A stretch of DNA of 64,000 nt from an uncultured Bacilli bacterium (GCA_934183255.1 CAKPSD010000001.1:1-64000), one strand, 5' to 3'; positions 24,893-34,070 are shown, counted from the stretch's first letter. Notes: generated from the letters alone by a model not told the origin. Program-made: numbers and translations.

Positions 24893-25769
24893 AATTGCTA
24901 ATATTATTATAAATGTCATTAGTTATTTTTGAAATTTTAAGTATTTCAGATTCATTGCATGTTTTTACTTTTTCTTTTTTGGGATAACCCCACACATTAA
25001 ATGTTTTAGGACCTATCCATTCTAAGTAGTTACAATCATCATATATTCCTTCAACTATTGATAAAGAAGCTTTTTTAGGATTAGAAAATATAATTTTCAT
25101 TGGATATTTAATTATATATAATAACCATTTAGGATAGTGATTTGTTATGTTAGTGTATGAAATACCTGGGTGAGTTACTGATAGTTTCACATACTTGAAA
25201 TTTTTAAATAATTCATACATTGAAAACATAAAGAATCTTTTAGAATTACCATAAACTTTAGTGCAATGAGTATTATTTTTGAAATCTATATCATTTTCAT
25301 TTATTTTTGAGTAGTTATGGGCAATACTAGAAACTATTACTATTTTTCCTTTTTTATTAGCTTCCATTTTTTCTGCTACTTTTCTTGCTAAATAATATTG
25401 TGATACAAAGTTAATTTGATATACATTATCATAGCCAATATCACTAATCCTTCTTTCTATTTTATAAGCACCTGCTGCTAAAATAAAAACATCTATATCA
25501 TATTTATTTAATTCTTCACTAGCTTTTTTTACACTTTCAAAGGACTCTAAATCTACATTAATTTCATATATTTTTATACCATAGGTACTTAATAGTTCTT
25601 TTTTCAAAGAAGCAGTTTTTTCTTTATTTCTATTTAAAAATAATAAATTAGCACCTAAACTTGCTAATGTTTTGCAGATTTCTTTAGCTAAGTCACCAGT
25701 ACTTCCTGTTATTGCTACAAGTTTATTATTCAATTCATCACAATTATTCTTTATCCAATTTTTTATCAT
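24891..25769 (-). CDS. Short-chain dehydrogenase/reductase (retinol-dehydrogenase-like)
   Basis: 292 residues. The nucleotide motif is AITGSTGDLAKEI (about 19-31; TGxxxGxx, ending DL rather than IG), followed by LFLNRNKEK, and FILAAGAYK in place of NNAG. VIVSSIAHN carries the catalytic Ser and KVYGNSKRF the YxxxK. The late segment VTHPGISYTNI fits the class near retinol/protochlorophyllide reductase-like SDRs. AAGGAA precedes the ATG. Substrate unknown; no co-transcribed gene. Confidence 0.8.
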   Translation of the reverse strand: MIKNWIKNNCDELNNKLVAITGSTGDLAKEICKTLASLGANLLFLNRNKEKTASLKKELLSTYGIKIYEINVDLESFESVKKASEELNKYDIDVFILAAGAYKIERRISDIGYDNVYQINFVSQYYLARKVAEKMEANKKGKIVIVSSIAHNYSKINENDIDFKNNTHCTKVYGNSKRFFMFSMYELFKNFKYVKLSVTHPGISYTNITNHYPKWLLYIIKYPMKIIFSNPKKASLSIVEGIYDDCNYLEWIGPKTFNVWGYPKKEKVKTCNESEILKISKITNDIYNNISN

Positions 25770-25898
25770 TTTATCTATTCCTTTACTTTTTTAATTATAC
25801 ATGCTTTTATTTTTTTATTTAAGGTTATTATCGTAAAAATAAATTAAAAGTATATATAAATAATATATCTGATGATACATTATTGCTGAAGGTGATAA

Positions 25899-26165
25899 AT
25901 GAGTGCCAAAAATATTAAAATAATAAAAGATAATATTTTAGATGCCTTTTTTATTATTACAAGATAAAAAGGAATAAATGCAGTTAGTAATAGAGAGACT
26001 GCTAAAAAAATTTATTGTTCTATTAGACATATTTATTATCAATTTAAAATGTAGTAGATGAAATGGATAAACTATTAAATGTAAAACATGATATATACTT
26101 TGATTAGTTATTGTGTTAGATAAGGAGAGATAAATTATTTACTTTATTGCAATATTATGTCTTAA
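25899..26165 (+). pseudogene. Decayed TetR/AcrR regulator
   Basis: From the ATG at 25899 (AAGGTG upstream) the frame reads MSAKNIKIIKDNILDAFFII TR, stop, KGINAVSNRETAKKIYCSI then RHIYYQFKM, stop stop. This is the TetR DNA-binding domain (ILDAAFxITRxKGIxAVSNREIAKKLxCSIxxIYYQF) broken by in-frame TAA and TAG codons. Further downstream, MDKLLNVKHDIYFD, LLC and KLFTLLQYYVL look like the eroded ligand-binding part. The 412-base gap 25770-26181 otherwise holds nothing I can support. The adjacent GNAT and EamA exporter genes may have been its targets. Confidence 0.75.
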
Positions 26166-26181
26166 TATTAATGGTGATTTT

Positions 26182-26772
26182 ATGATACAAATAGTTAGGG
26201 CTAATAAAGTGAATAATGTTAGAAAAGATATAAGTAAATTATTTGTTAATTCTTTTTATTATATATTTAGTTCTTTTTGTAATGATAAAAATAAATTAGA
26301 AAAGGCTTTTAATCATATATTTGCTTTAAGTCTTTTTTATGTCGTTTTATTAGATAATAAAGTAATTGGAATTGGAGCATGTAGTGATGGATCTTCAAGT
26401 ATTCATTTTAATAAATTTAAATTATGTGTTCATTTAGGATTTAAAAGAGGGAATGCTATGTATAAATATTTAAAGAGTATTTTTGAAGATAGAGATTATG
26501 ATTTTGATATGGATAATATGTGTGGAATGATTGAGTTTGTAGCGGTTGATTCCAATTATTTAAATAGTAATATTGGATATATTTTAGTTAATCATATGAT
26601 GCATGATAATAAATATATTAGATATTTAGCAAAAGTTGCTAATAATAATTATAGAGGTATAAAATTATTTGAAAAAATAGGGTTTGAGGAATTTCATAAA
26701 GAGAATGCATCTTCTAGAGAAATGGGAGATTTTGGCGTTACTAATTATATTTATTATATATATTCAAAGTGA
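26182..26772 (+). CDS. GNAT-family acetyltransferase
   Basis: 196 residues. The central strand FYVVLLDNKVIGIGACSDG and the C-terminal part LAKVANNNYRGIKLFEKIGFEEF (the NxRGIxLFEKxGF helix-strand of GNAT proteins) support the assignment; the acetyl-CoA loop is degenerate (NSNIGYILVNHMM instead of RGxGxG). Substrate unknown. GGTGAT precedes the ATG. It lies 8 bases before an EamA exporter, so the pair may handle one metabolite or toxin. Confidence 0.7.
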   Translation: MIQIVRANKVNNVRKDISKLFVNSFYYIFSSFCNDKNKLEKAFNHIFALSLFYVVLLDNKVIGIGACSDGSSSIHFNKFKLCVHLGFKRGNAMYKYLKSIFEDRDYDFDMDNMCGMIEFVAVDSNYLNSNIGYILVNHMMHDNKYIRYLAKVANNNYRGIKLFEKIGFEEFHKENASSREMGDFGVTNYIYYIYSK

Positions 26773-26780
26773 GGTAAATT

Positions 26781-27638
26781 ATGTCGTATATAGTTGTTAC
26801 AATGTTTAGCGCTCTTCTTTTAGGGCTATATGATTTTTTTAAGAAATTAAGTGTTAAAAAAGATAACAATATTTATCAAATACTTTTTTTGTTTACTTTT
26901 GTAGCTTTTTTATGTAACTTAGTGTTTGTTAAGACAGCAGTTAATATAGAAGGGAAATATATCTTAATATTGTTACTTAAATCAGTAATTATTAGTGTTA
27001 ACTGGTTCTTAACAATGAAAGCTTTGTCTAAGTTAGATTTAGGAATTACAGCACCTTTTTCCTTATTAGGTACTGTAAGCACTACTATTCTTGCTAGTAT
27101 TATATATAAGGAACGTATTGGTTTAACACAAATTTTAGGAATGGCTATAATTTTATTTGGCTTAGTTTTAATATCTAGATTAGGTATTAAAAAGGATACC
27201 GAAAAAAATGATTATAAATATATAATTCTTTTAATTATAGGAGCTTTTTTATCTTCTTTTAGTGCAATGATAGATAAGTATATGTCTCATAATAATATTA
27301 GTTATAAAGCTGTTTCATTTTGGTTCTTTTTATTTTTGAGTATTATATATTTAATAATATGTTTAGTTATAAATAAAAAGATTAATTTTGTTAGTTTAAA
27401 GAAAAATTATTATTTTATTATTCTTACAGGCCTTTGTATTTTCTTTGCTGATATTGTATATTATTCTGCTTTATATATGGAAGATTCTAATGTTTCTATT
27501 ATATCTATTACTAGAAAGTTATCTGTTTTTATTGGAGTATTATTAGGTAGTTTATTCTTAAAAGAAGATAATTTTTTAAAAAAACTTTTAATATTAATTA
27601 TGATGTTTGGAGGATTAAGTATAATTTTATTATTATAA
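26781..27638 (+). CDS. EamA/DMT-family transporter
   Basis: 285 residues with about ten hydrophobic helices in two repeats, the EamA pattern: each half ends with a conserved segment, KLDLGITAPFSLLGTVSTTI then LASIIYKERIGLTQILGMAI in the first and SNVSIISITRKLSVFIGVLL then GSLFLKEDNFLKKLLILIMM in the second (Glu after the helix pair). Such proteins export metabolites. GAGGT precedes the ATG; co-transcribed with the GNAT gene upstream. Confidence 0.85.
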   Translation: MSYIVVTMFSALLLGLYDFFKKLSVKKDNNIYQILFLFTFVAFLCNLVFVKTAVNIEGKYILILLLKSVIISVNWFLTMKALSKLDLGITAPFSLLGTVSTTILASIIYKERIGLTQILGMAIILFGLVLISRLGIKKDTEKNDYKYIILLIIGAFLSSFSAMIDKYMSHNNISYKAVSFWFFLFLSIIYLIICLVINKKINFVSLKKNYYFIILTGLCIFFADIVYYSALYMEDSNVSIISITRKLSVFIGVLLGSLFLKEDNFLKKLLILIMMFGGLSIILLL

Positions 27639-27713
27639 AAATTAGCTAATTCTTTAAAAAGTAGTTCATAAATGATATATTTATAATGTATAAAATAAAA
27701 AGAGGGGCTTTAT

Positions 27714-28376
27714 ATGACAATTTCAAAAGGATGGAAATGGGAAGTTTTATCTAAGGATGATGAATATTGGAATTCTATAGATTTTATGATGCCTTATTTA
27801 AATTATAGGTGGAAAAAGAATGGTTTTAATACTTTTCTTGATTTAGGTTGTGGTTTAGGTAGACATTCTTTATATATGGCAGAAAATGGTTATAATGTTT
27901 ATGCTTTTGATAACTCTAAATATGTTATTGATGTAGTTAAGGAAAAAGCATTTGATAAAGAACTAAATATAATATGTAATTTAGGTGATGTTAGTAGTTT
28001 ACCATATGAAAATGAGAGTATTGATTGTATGGTAGCAATTGGGATAATGGCAAATAATGATAAAAATGGTGTTGCTACAATTTTAAAAGAAATGCATAGA
28101 GTTCTTAAAGACGGTGGAGAGACTTATTTTAATATTATAAGCAAAGTTACTGATTATGGATATAGTGATGAACTATTAAATGGTAATACTTTTTATAATA
28201 TTAATGAAAATGATTTTGAATGGTTATTTAAAGATTTTAGTATAATTGATATAAAGCATGTTGAAAATATTAGTGAATTTAATAGTATGCCTTCATATTG
28301 TGTTTTATTAAAGAAAATTGATATTAGTAAATCTTTTGATGAAGATAAGCTAAAGGATAGTGCATTTTTGCTATAG
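27714..28376 (+). CDS. Class I SAM-dependent methyltransferase
   Basis: 220 residues. Motif I is FLDLGCGLGRHSLYMAENGY (about 42-61), motif II NVYAFDNSK, then CNLGDVSSLPYENESIDCMV and VLKDGGETYFNI; this is the Methyltransf_11/25 pattern. Cytoplasmic; the substrate is not evident. A TATAAT at 27682-27687 lies upstream. AGAGGGG precedes the ATG. It lies 13 bases before the desulfoferrodoxin gene and may share its transcript. Confidence 0.85.
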   Translation: MTISKGWKWEVLSKDDEYWNSIDFMMPYLNYRWKKNGFNTFLDLGCGLGRHSLYMAENGYNVYAFDNSKYVIDVVKEKAFDKELNIICNLGDVSSLPYENESIDCMVAIGIMANNDKNGVATILKEMHRVLKDGGETYFNIISKVTDYGYSDELLNGNTFYNINENDFEWLFKDFSIIDIKHVENISEFNSMPSYCVLLKKIDISKSFDEDKLKDSAFLL

Positions 28377-28389
28377 AAAGGGGATTAGT

Positions 28390-28779
28390 ATGAGAAATCA
28401 AAAATTTTATTTATGTAAAAAATGTGGTAATTTAGTTGGAAAAATTGATAATGGTAGTTTTGATATGATGTGTTGCAATGAAAAAATGGAAGAGTTAACT
28501 CCAAATGTAGTAGAAGCATCAAGTGAGAAACATCTTCCAGTATATACTTTTAAAAATAATGTTTTAGAAGTTAGAGTAGGTAGTATTCTTCATCCAATGG
28601 AAGAAAAACATCATATACCATTTGTTTATGTAGAAACAAAAAATGGTGGTCAAAGGAAGAATCTAGAAGTTAATAAGGAACCAATAGTTAAATTTAGTTT
28701 TATTGATGATGAACCTTTAGCTATTTATGCTTATTGTAATTTGCATGGATTATGGAAAGTAGAAATTAAAGATAATTAG
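28390..28779 (+). CDS. dfx: Desulfoferrodoxin (superoxide reductase)
   Basis: 129 residues from the ATG at 28390 (AAAGGGG upstream). The N-terminal desulforedoxin domain has YLCKKCGN and MMCCNEKM, giving the Fe(Cys)4 centre (CxxC plus CC). The C-terminal superoxide reductase domain has SSEKHLPVY, HPMEEKHHIPF and YCNLHGLW, supplying the His4-Cys site. It reduces superoxide to peroxide without releasing oxygen, characteristic of anaerobes. It ends at its own terminator. Confidence 0.95.
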   Translation: MRNQKFYLCKKCGNLVGKIDNGSFDMMCCNEKMEELTPNVVEASSEKHLPVYTFKNNVLEVRVGSILHPMEEKHHIPFVYVETKNGGQRKNLEVNKEPIVKFSFIDDEPLAIYAYCNLHGLWKVEIKDN

Positions 28780-28802
28780 GAATTAGAAATAGTTCCTTTT
28801 TT
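28778..28802 (+). terminator. Intrinsic terminator of dfx
   Basis: AGGAATTA-GAAA-TAGTTCCT (one G-T pair) followed by T6; overlaps the stop codon. Confidence 0.8.
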
Positions 28803-28823
28803 AATATTATTTTTATGTAGGTA

Positions 28824-28852
28824 TTGCATATCTTAGAGTTTTTGTTTATAAT
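28824..28852 (+). promoter_or_regulatory. Promoter of the RNase J-like gene
   Basis: TTGCAT (28824-28829), 17-base spacer, TATAAT (28847-28852), 46 bases before the ATG. Confidence 0.8.
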
Positions 28853-28898
28853 AACACAAGTCTAAAACGAATTATGTTTTGAATGGAGGAAATAATAT

Positions 28899-30572
28899 AT
28901 GTCAGATAGCGTAAGGATATTTGCGCTTGGTGGACTTGATGAGAATGGTAAAAATATGTACGTTGTAGAAATTAACGATGATATTTTTGTTTTGGAAGCC
29001 GGCATGAAATATCCAGAAAGTAGTATGCCAGGAATTGATATTATAATTCCTGATTATACTTATTTAATTAAAAATAAAGATAGAGTTAAAGCTTATATCA
29101 TTACACATGGTCATGATGATAGCATGGGTTCTATTACTTATGCTTATAAGGATGTGCCTGCACCTATTTATTGTAGTAAGGTAACTAGTGAAATGATAAA
29201 GGATACTGCTAGAAGGTATCGCCAAAATGCTAAACTAGATTTTCATATTGTAGATACTACAAGTGAAATTGAAATAGCAGGTAGAGAAGTTAGATTTTTT
29301 TCTACTACACATTCAGTTGCTCAATCTATGGGAGTAGCAATTAATACTAGTCAAGGTTATGTTGTGTATACAGGTGATTTTATTATTGACTGTGGTGCTT
29401 TTAAAAAGTTTAGAACAGATTTAAAAGCTTTAGCAAGAATAGCAGAAAATAAGGTTTTATGTTTGATGAGTGAATCTGTAGCAAGTTATAAACCAGATTA
29501 TGCTTCACCTAATCATAAATTAACTCCTTTAATTAAGACTCCTTTTGAAGAGTTTAATGGAAGAATAGTAATAGCAATTTATAGTCAAAATTTATTTGCA
29601 TTACAAGAAATTATTAATTTAGGTGTTAAAAATAATAAGAAAATTGTTATCTTTAGTAATGATATGGAAAACTTAATTAATAATATTGGCGTTGAAGGAT
29701 TACTTGATATTCCTGAAAGAAATAAGGGAACTTTAGAAGATTTAAAGAAAGAAGACCAAAGCGATGTATTAGTTGTTATTACTAGCAATGGTGAAAGACT
29801 ATTTAGAATGCTTGAAAAAATAGCTAATGAAGAAATGTATGAAGAAAAGGGATTATTATTAGATGAAAAAGATTTAGTAATAATGGCAGCTCCTTCTGTT
29901 CCTGGAGTAGAAGTTATTGCTGTTAGCGTTCTTGATTTATTGTATAGAACAGGAGCAAAAGTAATTAATATCAGTAATAAAAAGATATCTAGTATGCATG
30001 CTCAAGAAGAGGATATAAAGACTATCATAAGTATGCTTCAACCTAAGTTCTATATACCTGTTAAGGGATATTATAAGGATTTGATTGCAAATGCTACTTT
30101 AGCTAATAATATGCAAATAGGCTTAAATCATAATAATATTTATGTGTTTGATAATGGTATGGTTGCTAAGTTTGTAGATGGAAAATTTGTAGCAGGAGAA
30201 GAAATGGTTCAAACTGGTGAATTAATGGTGGATGGCTTAGGTATATTTGATGCTGGTAGTGTTGTTATTAATGATCGCAATAAACTAGCTGATGATGGAG
30301 TAATTATTTTAGGTGTTACTATTGATTCAGAAACTAAAGAGATAGTAGCTGGACCTGATATTCAAACTAGAGGACTTGTGTTTATAAAGGAAAGTGATCA
30401 TCTTATAAAAGATATTGCTGATTTATATATTGATACAGTAAAAACGACTTTTAACAATAATAAGTTAGATATTACTGAAAAAAGAACATTTATTAGAGAA
30501 AAAATATCTAAATATGTAAAGAAAGAAACAGGAAAAGATCCAATGGTTCTTTCTCTTGTAGTAGAAATTTAA
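28899..30572 (+). CDS. RNase J paralogue, RNase J2-like, with altered metal site
   Basis: 557 residues spanning the whole RNase J layout: MBL domain split by a beta-CASP insert (about 210-360) and a C-terminal domain (about 440-557). RNase J is an mRNA 5'-exonuclease and endonuclease of the RNA degradosome. The metal motif HxHxDH reads HGHDDS (70-75), so the last His is Ser; PVHGEYR reads PVKGYYK (Lys389 for His); and the strand usually LLSDSTN reads LMSESVA. His138 (TTHS), Asp160 (YTGDF) and His367 are kept. B. subtilis RNase J2 shows a similar loss (HGHADA) and serves mainly as partner of J1. GGAGG precedes the ATG. A J1 gene should lie elsewhere. Confidence 0.88.
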   Translation: MSDSVRIFALGGLDENGKNMYVVEINDDIFVLEAGMKYPESSMPGIDIIIPDYTYLIKNKDRVKAYIITHGHDDSMGSITYAYKDVPAPIYCSKVTSEMIKDTARRYRQNAKLDFHIVDTTSEIEIAGREVRFFSTTHSVAQSMGVAINTSQGYVVYTGDFIIDCGAFKKFRTDLKALARIAENKVLCLMSESVASYKPDYASPNHKLTPLIKTPFEEFNGRIVIAIYSQNLFALQEIINLGVKNNKKIVIFSNDMENLINNIGVEGLLDIPERNKGTLEDLKKEDQSDVLVVITSNGERLFRMLEKIANEEMYEEKGLLLDEKDLVIMAAPSVPGVEVIAVSVLDLLYRTGAKVINISNKKISSMHAQEEDIKTIISMLQPKFYIPVKGYYKDLIANATLANNMQIGLNHNNIYVFDNGMVAKFVDGKFVAGEEMVQTGELMVDGLGIFDAGSVVINDRNKLADDGVIILGVTIDSETKEIVAGPDIQTRGLVFIKESDHLIKDIADLYIDTVKTTFNNNKLDITEKRTFIREKISKYVKKETGKDPMVLSLVVEI

Positions 30573-31177
30573 TATAGTAAAGTAATAGATTTTTTGTCTT
30601 TAGTTATAAAGCCTTCGTCGATGAGAGTACTTATTTCTCTCATCATGGAACTTCTATTAATGGAAAGATAAGCTGCTAAATCCGTATAGGAGAAAGGCAG
30701 CTTTATTTTATTTGAAAAGGTTTTTCTTGATAAAGTGTCAAAATAAAATAATAATTTATCTCTAATTGTTGTTTTAGTCATTAATTCTATTTTAGTGTTA
30801 TGATTTATTATTTTTTGTAAAAACAAGTCATTTAAGACTTTATATATATCTTCATAGTTATTTAATTGTTGCATTAAAACATAGTTTAATTCATAGATTA
30901 CAGTTTCTTCTTTAGCAACGACAAATAATTCATTGTTAGTAGTTATATCATAAAAGATTTCTCCGAATAATTCATTTTCATAGTATCTATCTACGATTAC
31001 TTTATTTCCATTATAGTCGTGCCTCATTAAATCGGCAGTTCCTTTTTCTATAATACATAGTTGATATCTATTTTTTATATAGTTTGTTATTAATTGTCCT
31101 TTTTTATATTTAACTTGTTTTAAATATTTACGATAATTAGGATTCTCTTTTAAAACATTTATAAAAGTATTTTTCAT
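30569..31177 (-). CDS. Crp/Fnr-family transcription regulator
   Basis: 202 residues. The N-terminal cyclic-nucleotide-type beta barrel (about 20-110: IIEKGTADLMRHDYNGNKVI then YYENELFGEIFYD) is followed by the long dimer helix and a C-terminal winged HTH (PFSYTDLAAYLSINRSSMMR then EISTLIDEGFITKDKKSITL). No Cys cluster for an Fe-S centre is visible, so it is not a classical FNR. It is divergent from nrdD, and two TTGTT-N6-AACAA palindromes lie in the shared region. It ends tail-to-tail with the RNase J gene, overlapping by 4 bases. Control of nrdDG and itself is the likely role. Confidence 0.88.
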   Translation of the reverse strand: MKNTFINVLKENPNYRKYLKQVKYKKGQLITNYIKNRYQLCIIEKGTADLMRHDYNGNKVIVDRYYENELFGEIFYDITTNNELFVVAKEETVIYELNYVLMQQLNNYEDIYKVLNDLFLQKIINHNTKIELMTKTTIRDKLLFYFDTLSRKTFSNKIKLPFSYTDLAAYLSINRSSMMREISTLIDEGFITKDKKSITLLY

Positions 31178-31210
31178 GAAATAATCACCTTGATATTAGT
31201 TTGTCATAAA

Positions 31211-31226
31211 TTGTTAAAAAAAACAA
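31211..31226. promoter_or_regulatory. Candidate operator 1 (TTGTT-N6-AACAA)
   Basis: TTGTT (31211-31215), six bases, AACAA (31222-31226) in the divergent region; the N6 spacing is that of Crp-family sites. Confidence 0.5.
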
Positions 31227-31238
31227 CTTTTTTTGTTA

Positions 31239-31258
31239 TTTGTTGCAAATACAACAAA
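31239..31258. promoter_or_regulatory. Candidate operator 2 (TTTGTTG-N6-CAACAAA)
   Basis: A perfect 7-base inverted repeat with a 6-base spacer, sharing its core with operator 1 and located 61 bases before nrdD. Confidence 0.65.
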
Positions 31259-31318
31259 ATAATATTTAATATGGTGTTATTATGTATCCAATGATTTAAT
31301 TCTGGGGAGGATATAATT

Positions 31319-33445
31319 ATGAAAGTAGTTAAAAGAAATGGGTCAATTGTAGAGTATGATAGGGAGAAAATTATTTCTGCGATTAACAAAGCTAATAATG
31401 AGGTTAGTGTAAAGGAAAGAGCTAGCGAAGAGCAAATTTTAGATATCGTTAAGGAGATAGAAGGACTTAATAAAAAAAGAATATTAGTAGAAGACATTCA
31501 AGATATTATTGAAGTTAAGTTAATGGAAATTGGAAAATTCGAGTTAGCTAAAGAATATATTGTTTATCGTTACACTAGATCGTTAGTTAGAAAGAAAAAT
31601 ACTACTGATGAATCAATACTTGGTTTAATAAAGAAAACAAATAAAGATTTGATGGAAGAAAATTCTAATAAGAACGCAGTTGTTGCTTCTACTCAAAGAG
31701 ATTTAATAGCAGGAGAAGTTAGTAAAGATTTAACTAAGAGAATGCTTTTACCTGAAAAAATTAGTAAGGCTCATGAAGATGGTGTTTTACACTTCCATGA
31801 TATGGATTACTTTTTACAACCTATATTTAACTGTTGTTTAATTAATATTAAAGATATGTTAGATAATGGTACAGTTATGAATAAAAAACTTGTTGAATCT
31901 CCTAAAAGCTTCCAAGTAGCATGTACAGTAATGACTCAAATTATTGCTGCAATTGCTAGTGGGCAATATGGAGGTCAATCAGTAGAAATTAAACACTTAG
32001 GTAAATATTTACGTAAGAGTAAAGAAAAATTTGAAAAAGAGATTAGAGAAACTTGTTGCGATGAAGTTAGTGAAGATGTAATTGAAAAATTAGTTGCTAA
32101 AAGATTAAAAGAAGAACTTAAATCTGGAGTTCAAACTATTCAATATCAAATTAATACTTTAATGACTACGAATGGTCAATCTCCATTTGTTACTTTGTTT
32201 TTAAATCTTGAAGAAGATGATCCTTATATTGAAGAAAACGCTATGATTATTGAAGAAATAATTAGACAAAGATATGAAGGAATTAAAAATGAGCAAGGTG
32301 TTTATATTACTCCAGCTTTCCCTAAATTAGTATATGTATTACATGAACATAATAATTTAACTGGTGGTAAATATGATTATTTAACTAAAGAAGCAGTTAA
32401 GTGTAGTGCTAAAAGATTATATCCTGATTATATAAGTGCTAAAAAGATGAAAGAAAACTATGAAGGTAATGTATTTAGCCCTATGGGATGTCGTAGTTTC
32501 TTATCACCTTGGAAAGATAAAAATGGAAATTATAAGTTTGATGGAAGATTCAATCAAGGTGTAGTTAGTATTAACTTGCCTCAAATTGGTATTATTGCAA
32601 ATGGTGATGAAGATACATTCTGGAAACTATTAGATGAAAGATTAGAGTTATGCAAGGAAGCTTTAATGTGTAGACACTATGCATTACTTGGTACAACTGC
32701 AGATGTTAGCCCAATACACTGGATGTATGGTGGTATTGCTAGACTTAAGCATGGAGAAACTATTGATGAATTACTAAAAGGAGGTTACTCAACATTATCA
32801 CTTGGTTATATTGGTTTATATGAAGTAACTAAACTTATGAAAGGTGTTAGTCATACTGATAGCGTTGGTCATGAATTTGCTGTTAGAGTAATGAAAAAAC
32901 TTAGAGATGCTACTGATAAGTGGAAGGCAGAAACGGGACTTGGTTTTGCTTTATATGGTACTCCAGCAGAAAGTTTGTGTTATAGATTTGCAAGAATAGA
33001 TAAAGAAAAATATGGTGATATAAAAGATATTACTGATAAGGGATTTTATACTAATTCATATCATGTTGATGTTAGAGAACATATTGATGCTTTCTCTAAA
33101 CTATCATTTGAAAGTGAATTCCAAGCAATATCATCAGGAGGGGCAATTTCATATATTGAAATACCTAATATGACAAAGAACTTAGATGCTTTAGAGGATA
33201 TTGTTAAATTTATTTATGATAATATTCAATATGCTGAATTTAATACTAAATCTGATTATTGTCATGTATGTGGTTTTACAGGTGAAATTACTATTAATGA
33301 TAAAAATGAATGGGAATGTCCAAATTGTGGCAACAAGGATCATGATAAGATGAATGTTACTAGACGTACTTGCGGTTACCTTGGAGAAAACTTCTGGAAT
33401 GCAGGTAAAACTAAAGAAATTAAATTAAGAGTTACTCATTTATAG
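31319..33445 (+). CDS. nrdD: Anaerobic ribonucleoside-triphosphate reductase
   Basis: 708 residues. An ATP-cone lies at about 1-95 (MKVVKRNGSIVEYDREKIIS), followed by the ten-stranded barrel of class III ribonucleotide reductase. The C-terminus holds the zinc site (CHVCGFTGE and CPNCGNKDH, near 640-670) and the glycyl-radical loop RRTCGYLGENFWN. It makes dNTPs without oxygen after activation by NrdG. GGGGAGG precedes the ATG. Probably controlled by the divergent Crp-like regulator. Confidence 0.97.
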   Translation: MKVVKRNGSIVEYDREKIISAINKANNEVSVKERASEEQILDIVKEIEGLNKKRILVEDIQDIIEVKLMEIGKFELAKEYIVYRYTRSLVRKKNTTDESILGLIKKTNKDLMEENSNKNAVVASTQRDLIAGEVSKDLTKRMLLPEKISKAHEDGVLHFHDMDYFLQPIFNCCLINIKDMLDNGTVMNKKLVESPKSFQVACTVMTQIIAAIASGQYGGQSVEIKHLGKYLRKSKEKFEKEIRETCCDEVSEDVIEKLVAKRLKEELKSGVQTIQYQINTLMTTNGQSPFVTLFLNLEEDDPYIEENAMIIEEIIRQRYEGIKNEQGVYITPAFPKLVYVLHEHNNLTGGKYDYLTKEAVKCSAKRLYPDYISAKKMKENYEGNVFSPMGCRSFLSPWKDKNGNYKFDGRFNQGVVSINLPQIGIIANGDEDTFWKLLDERLELCKEALMCRHYALLGTTADVSPIHWMYGGIARLKHGETIDELLKGGYSTLSLGYIGLYEVTKLMKGVSHTDSVGHEFAVRVMKKLRDATDKWKAETGLGFALYGTPAESLCYRFARIDKEKYGDIKDITDKGFYTNSYHVDVREHIDAFSKLSFESEFQAISSGGAISYIEIPNMTKNLDALEDIVKFIYDNIQYAEFNTKSDYCHVCGFTGEITINDKNEWECPNCGNKDHDKMNVTRRTCGYLGENFWNAGKTKEIKLRVTHL

Positions 33446-33547
33446 TATTATTTTTGGATGTATTTTAAATACATGTTCAATCTCCAATATATCTAATTTT
33501 ATGAAAGGAAATGTACACATAAAGGGTTGATTATTGTGTATTAGTAG

Positions 33548-34069
33548 ATGACAATGCATTTTGCTTCAATTAAAAATTTTGATATAGCAAATGGCGTGGG
33601 AGTTAGAGTGTCGCTATTTGTTAGTGGCTGTAATCATCATTGTAAAGAGTGTTTTAATCAAGAAGCATGGGATTTTAACTATGGTGAAGAATTTACAGAT
33701 AATGAAATGAATAAAATTATAGATATGCTTAAACCTGATTATATTAAAGGTCTTACTCTTTTAGGAGGAGAACCTATGGAACTTGTTAATCAAAAAGGTA
33801 TTTTACCATTAGTTAAAAAAGTTAAAGAGTTATATCCTAATAAAACTATTTGGTGTTATAGTGGCTTTACTTTTGAACAAATTATGAAAATGATGGAAGA
33901 GTGGGAAACTACTAGAGAACTTGTTAAGTATTTTGATGTATTAGTAGATGGTAAATTTATGATAGAAAAGAAAGATTTATCTATTAAGTTTAGAGGAAGT
34001 AGTAATCAAAGATTAATCGATTTACCTAAATCACTTGAAAAAAAGGAAGTAGTACTTCTAGATATATAA
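33548..34069 (+). CDS. nrdG: Anaerobic ribonucleotide reductase activating protein
   Basis: 173 residues. The radical-SAM cluster motif CNHHCKECFN (CxxxCxxC, near 28-35) and TLLGGEPMEL identify NrdG, which cleaves SAM to generate the glycyl radical on NrdD. A stop codon directly precedes the ATG at 33548; an ATG two codons later is possible. No clear ribosome site lies near either, unusual for this window, so translation may depend on coupling or be weak. Terminator follows. Confidence 0.95.
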   Translation: MTMHFASIKNFDIANGVGVRVSLFVSGCNHHCKECFNQEAWDFNYGEEFTDNEMNKIIDMLKPDYIKGLTLLGGEPMELVNQKGILPLVKKVKELYPNKTIWCYSGFTFEQIMKMMEEWETTRELVKYFDVLVDGKFMIEKKDLSIKFRGSSNQRLIDLPKSLEKKEVVLLDI

Positions 34070-34070
34070 T

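Noticed and set aside
33457..33473. ATGTATTTTAAATACAT palindrome after nrdD as a terminator or operator
   Set aside because: No T-run follows and AT-only palindromes are common in this composition.
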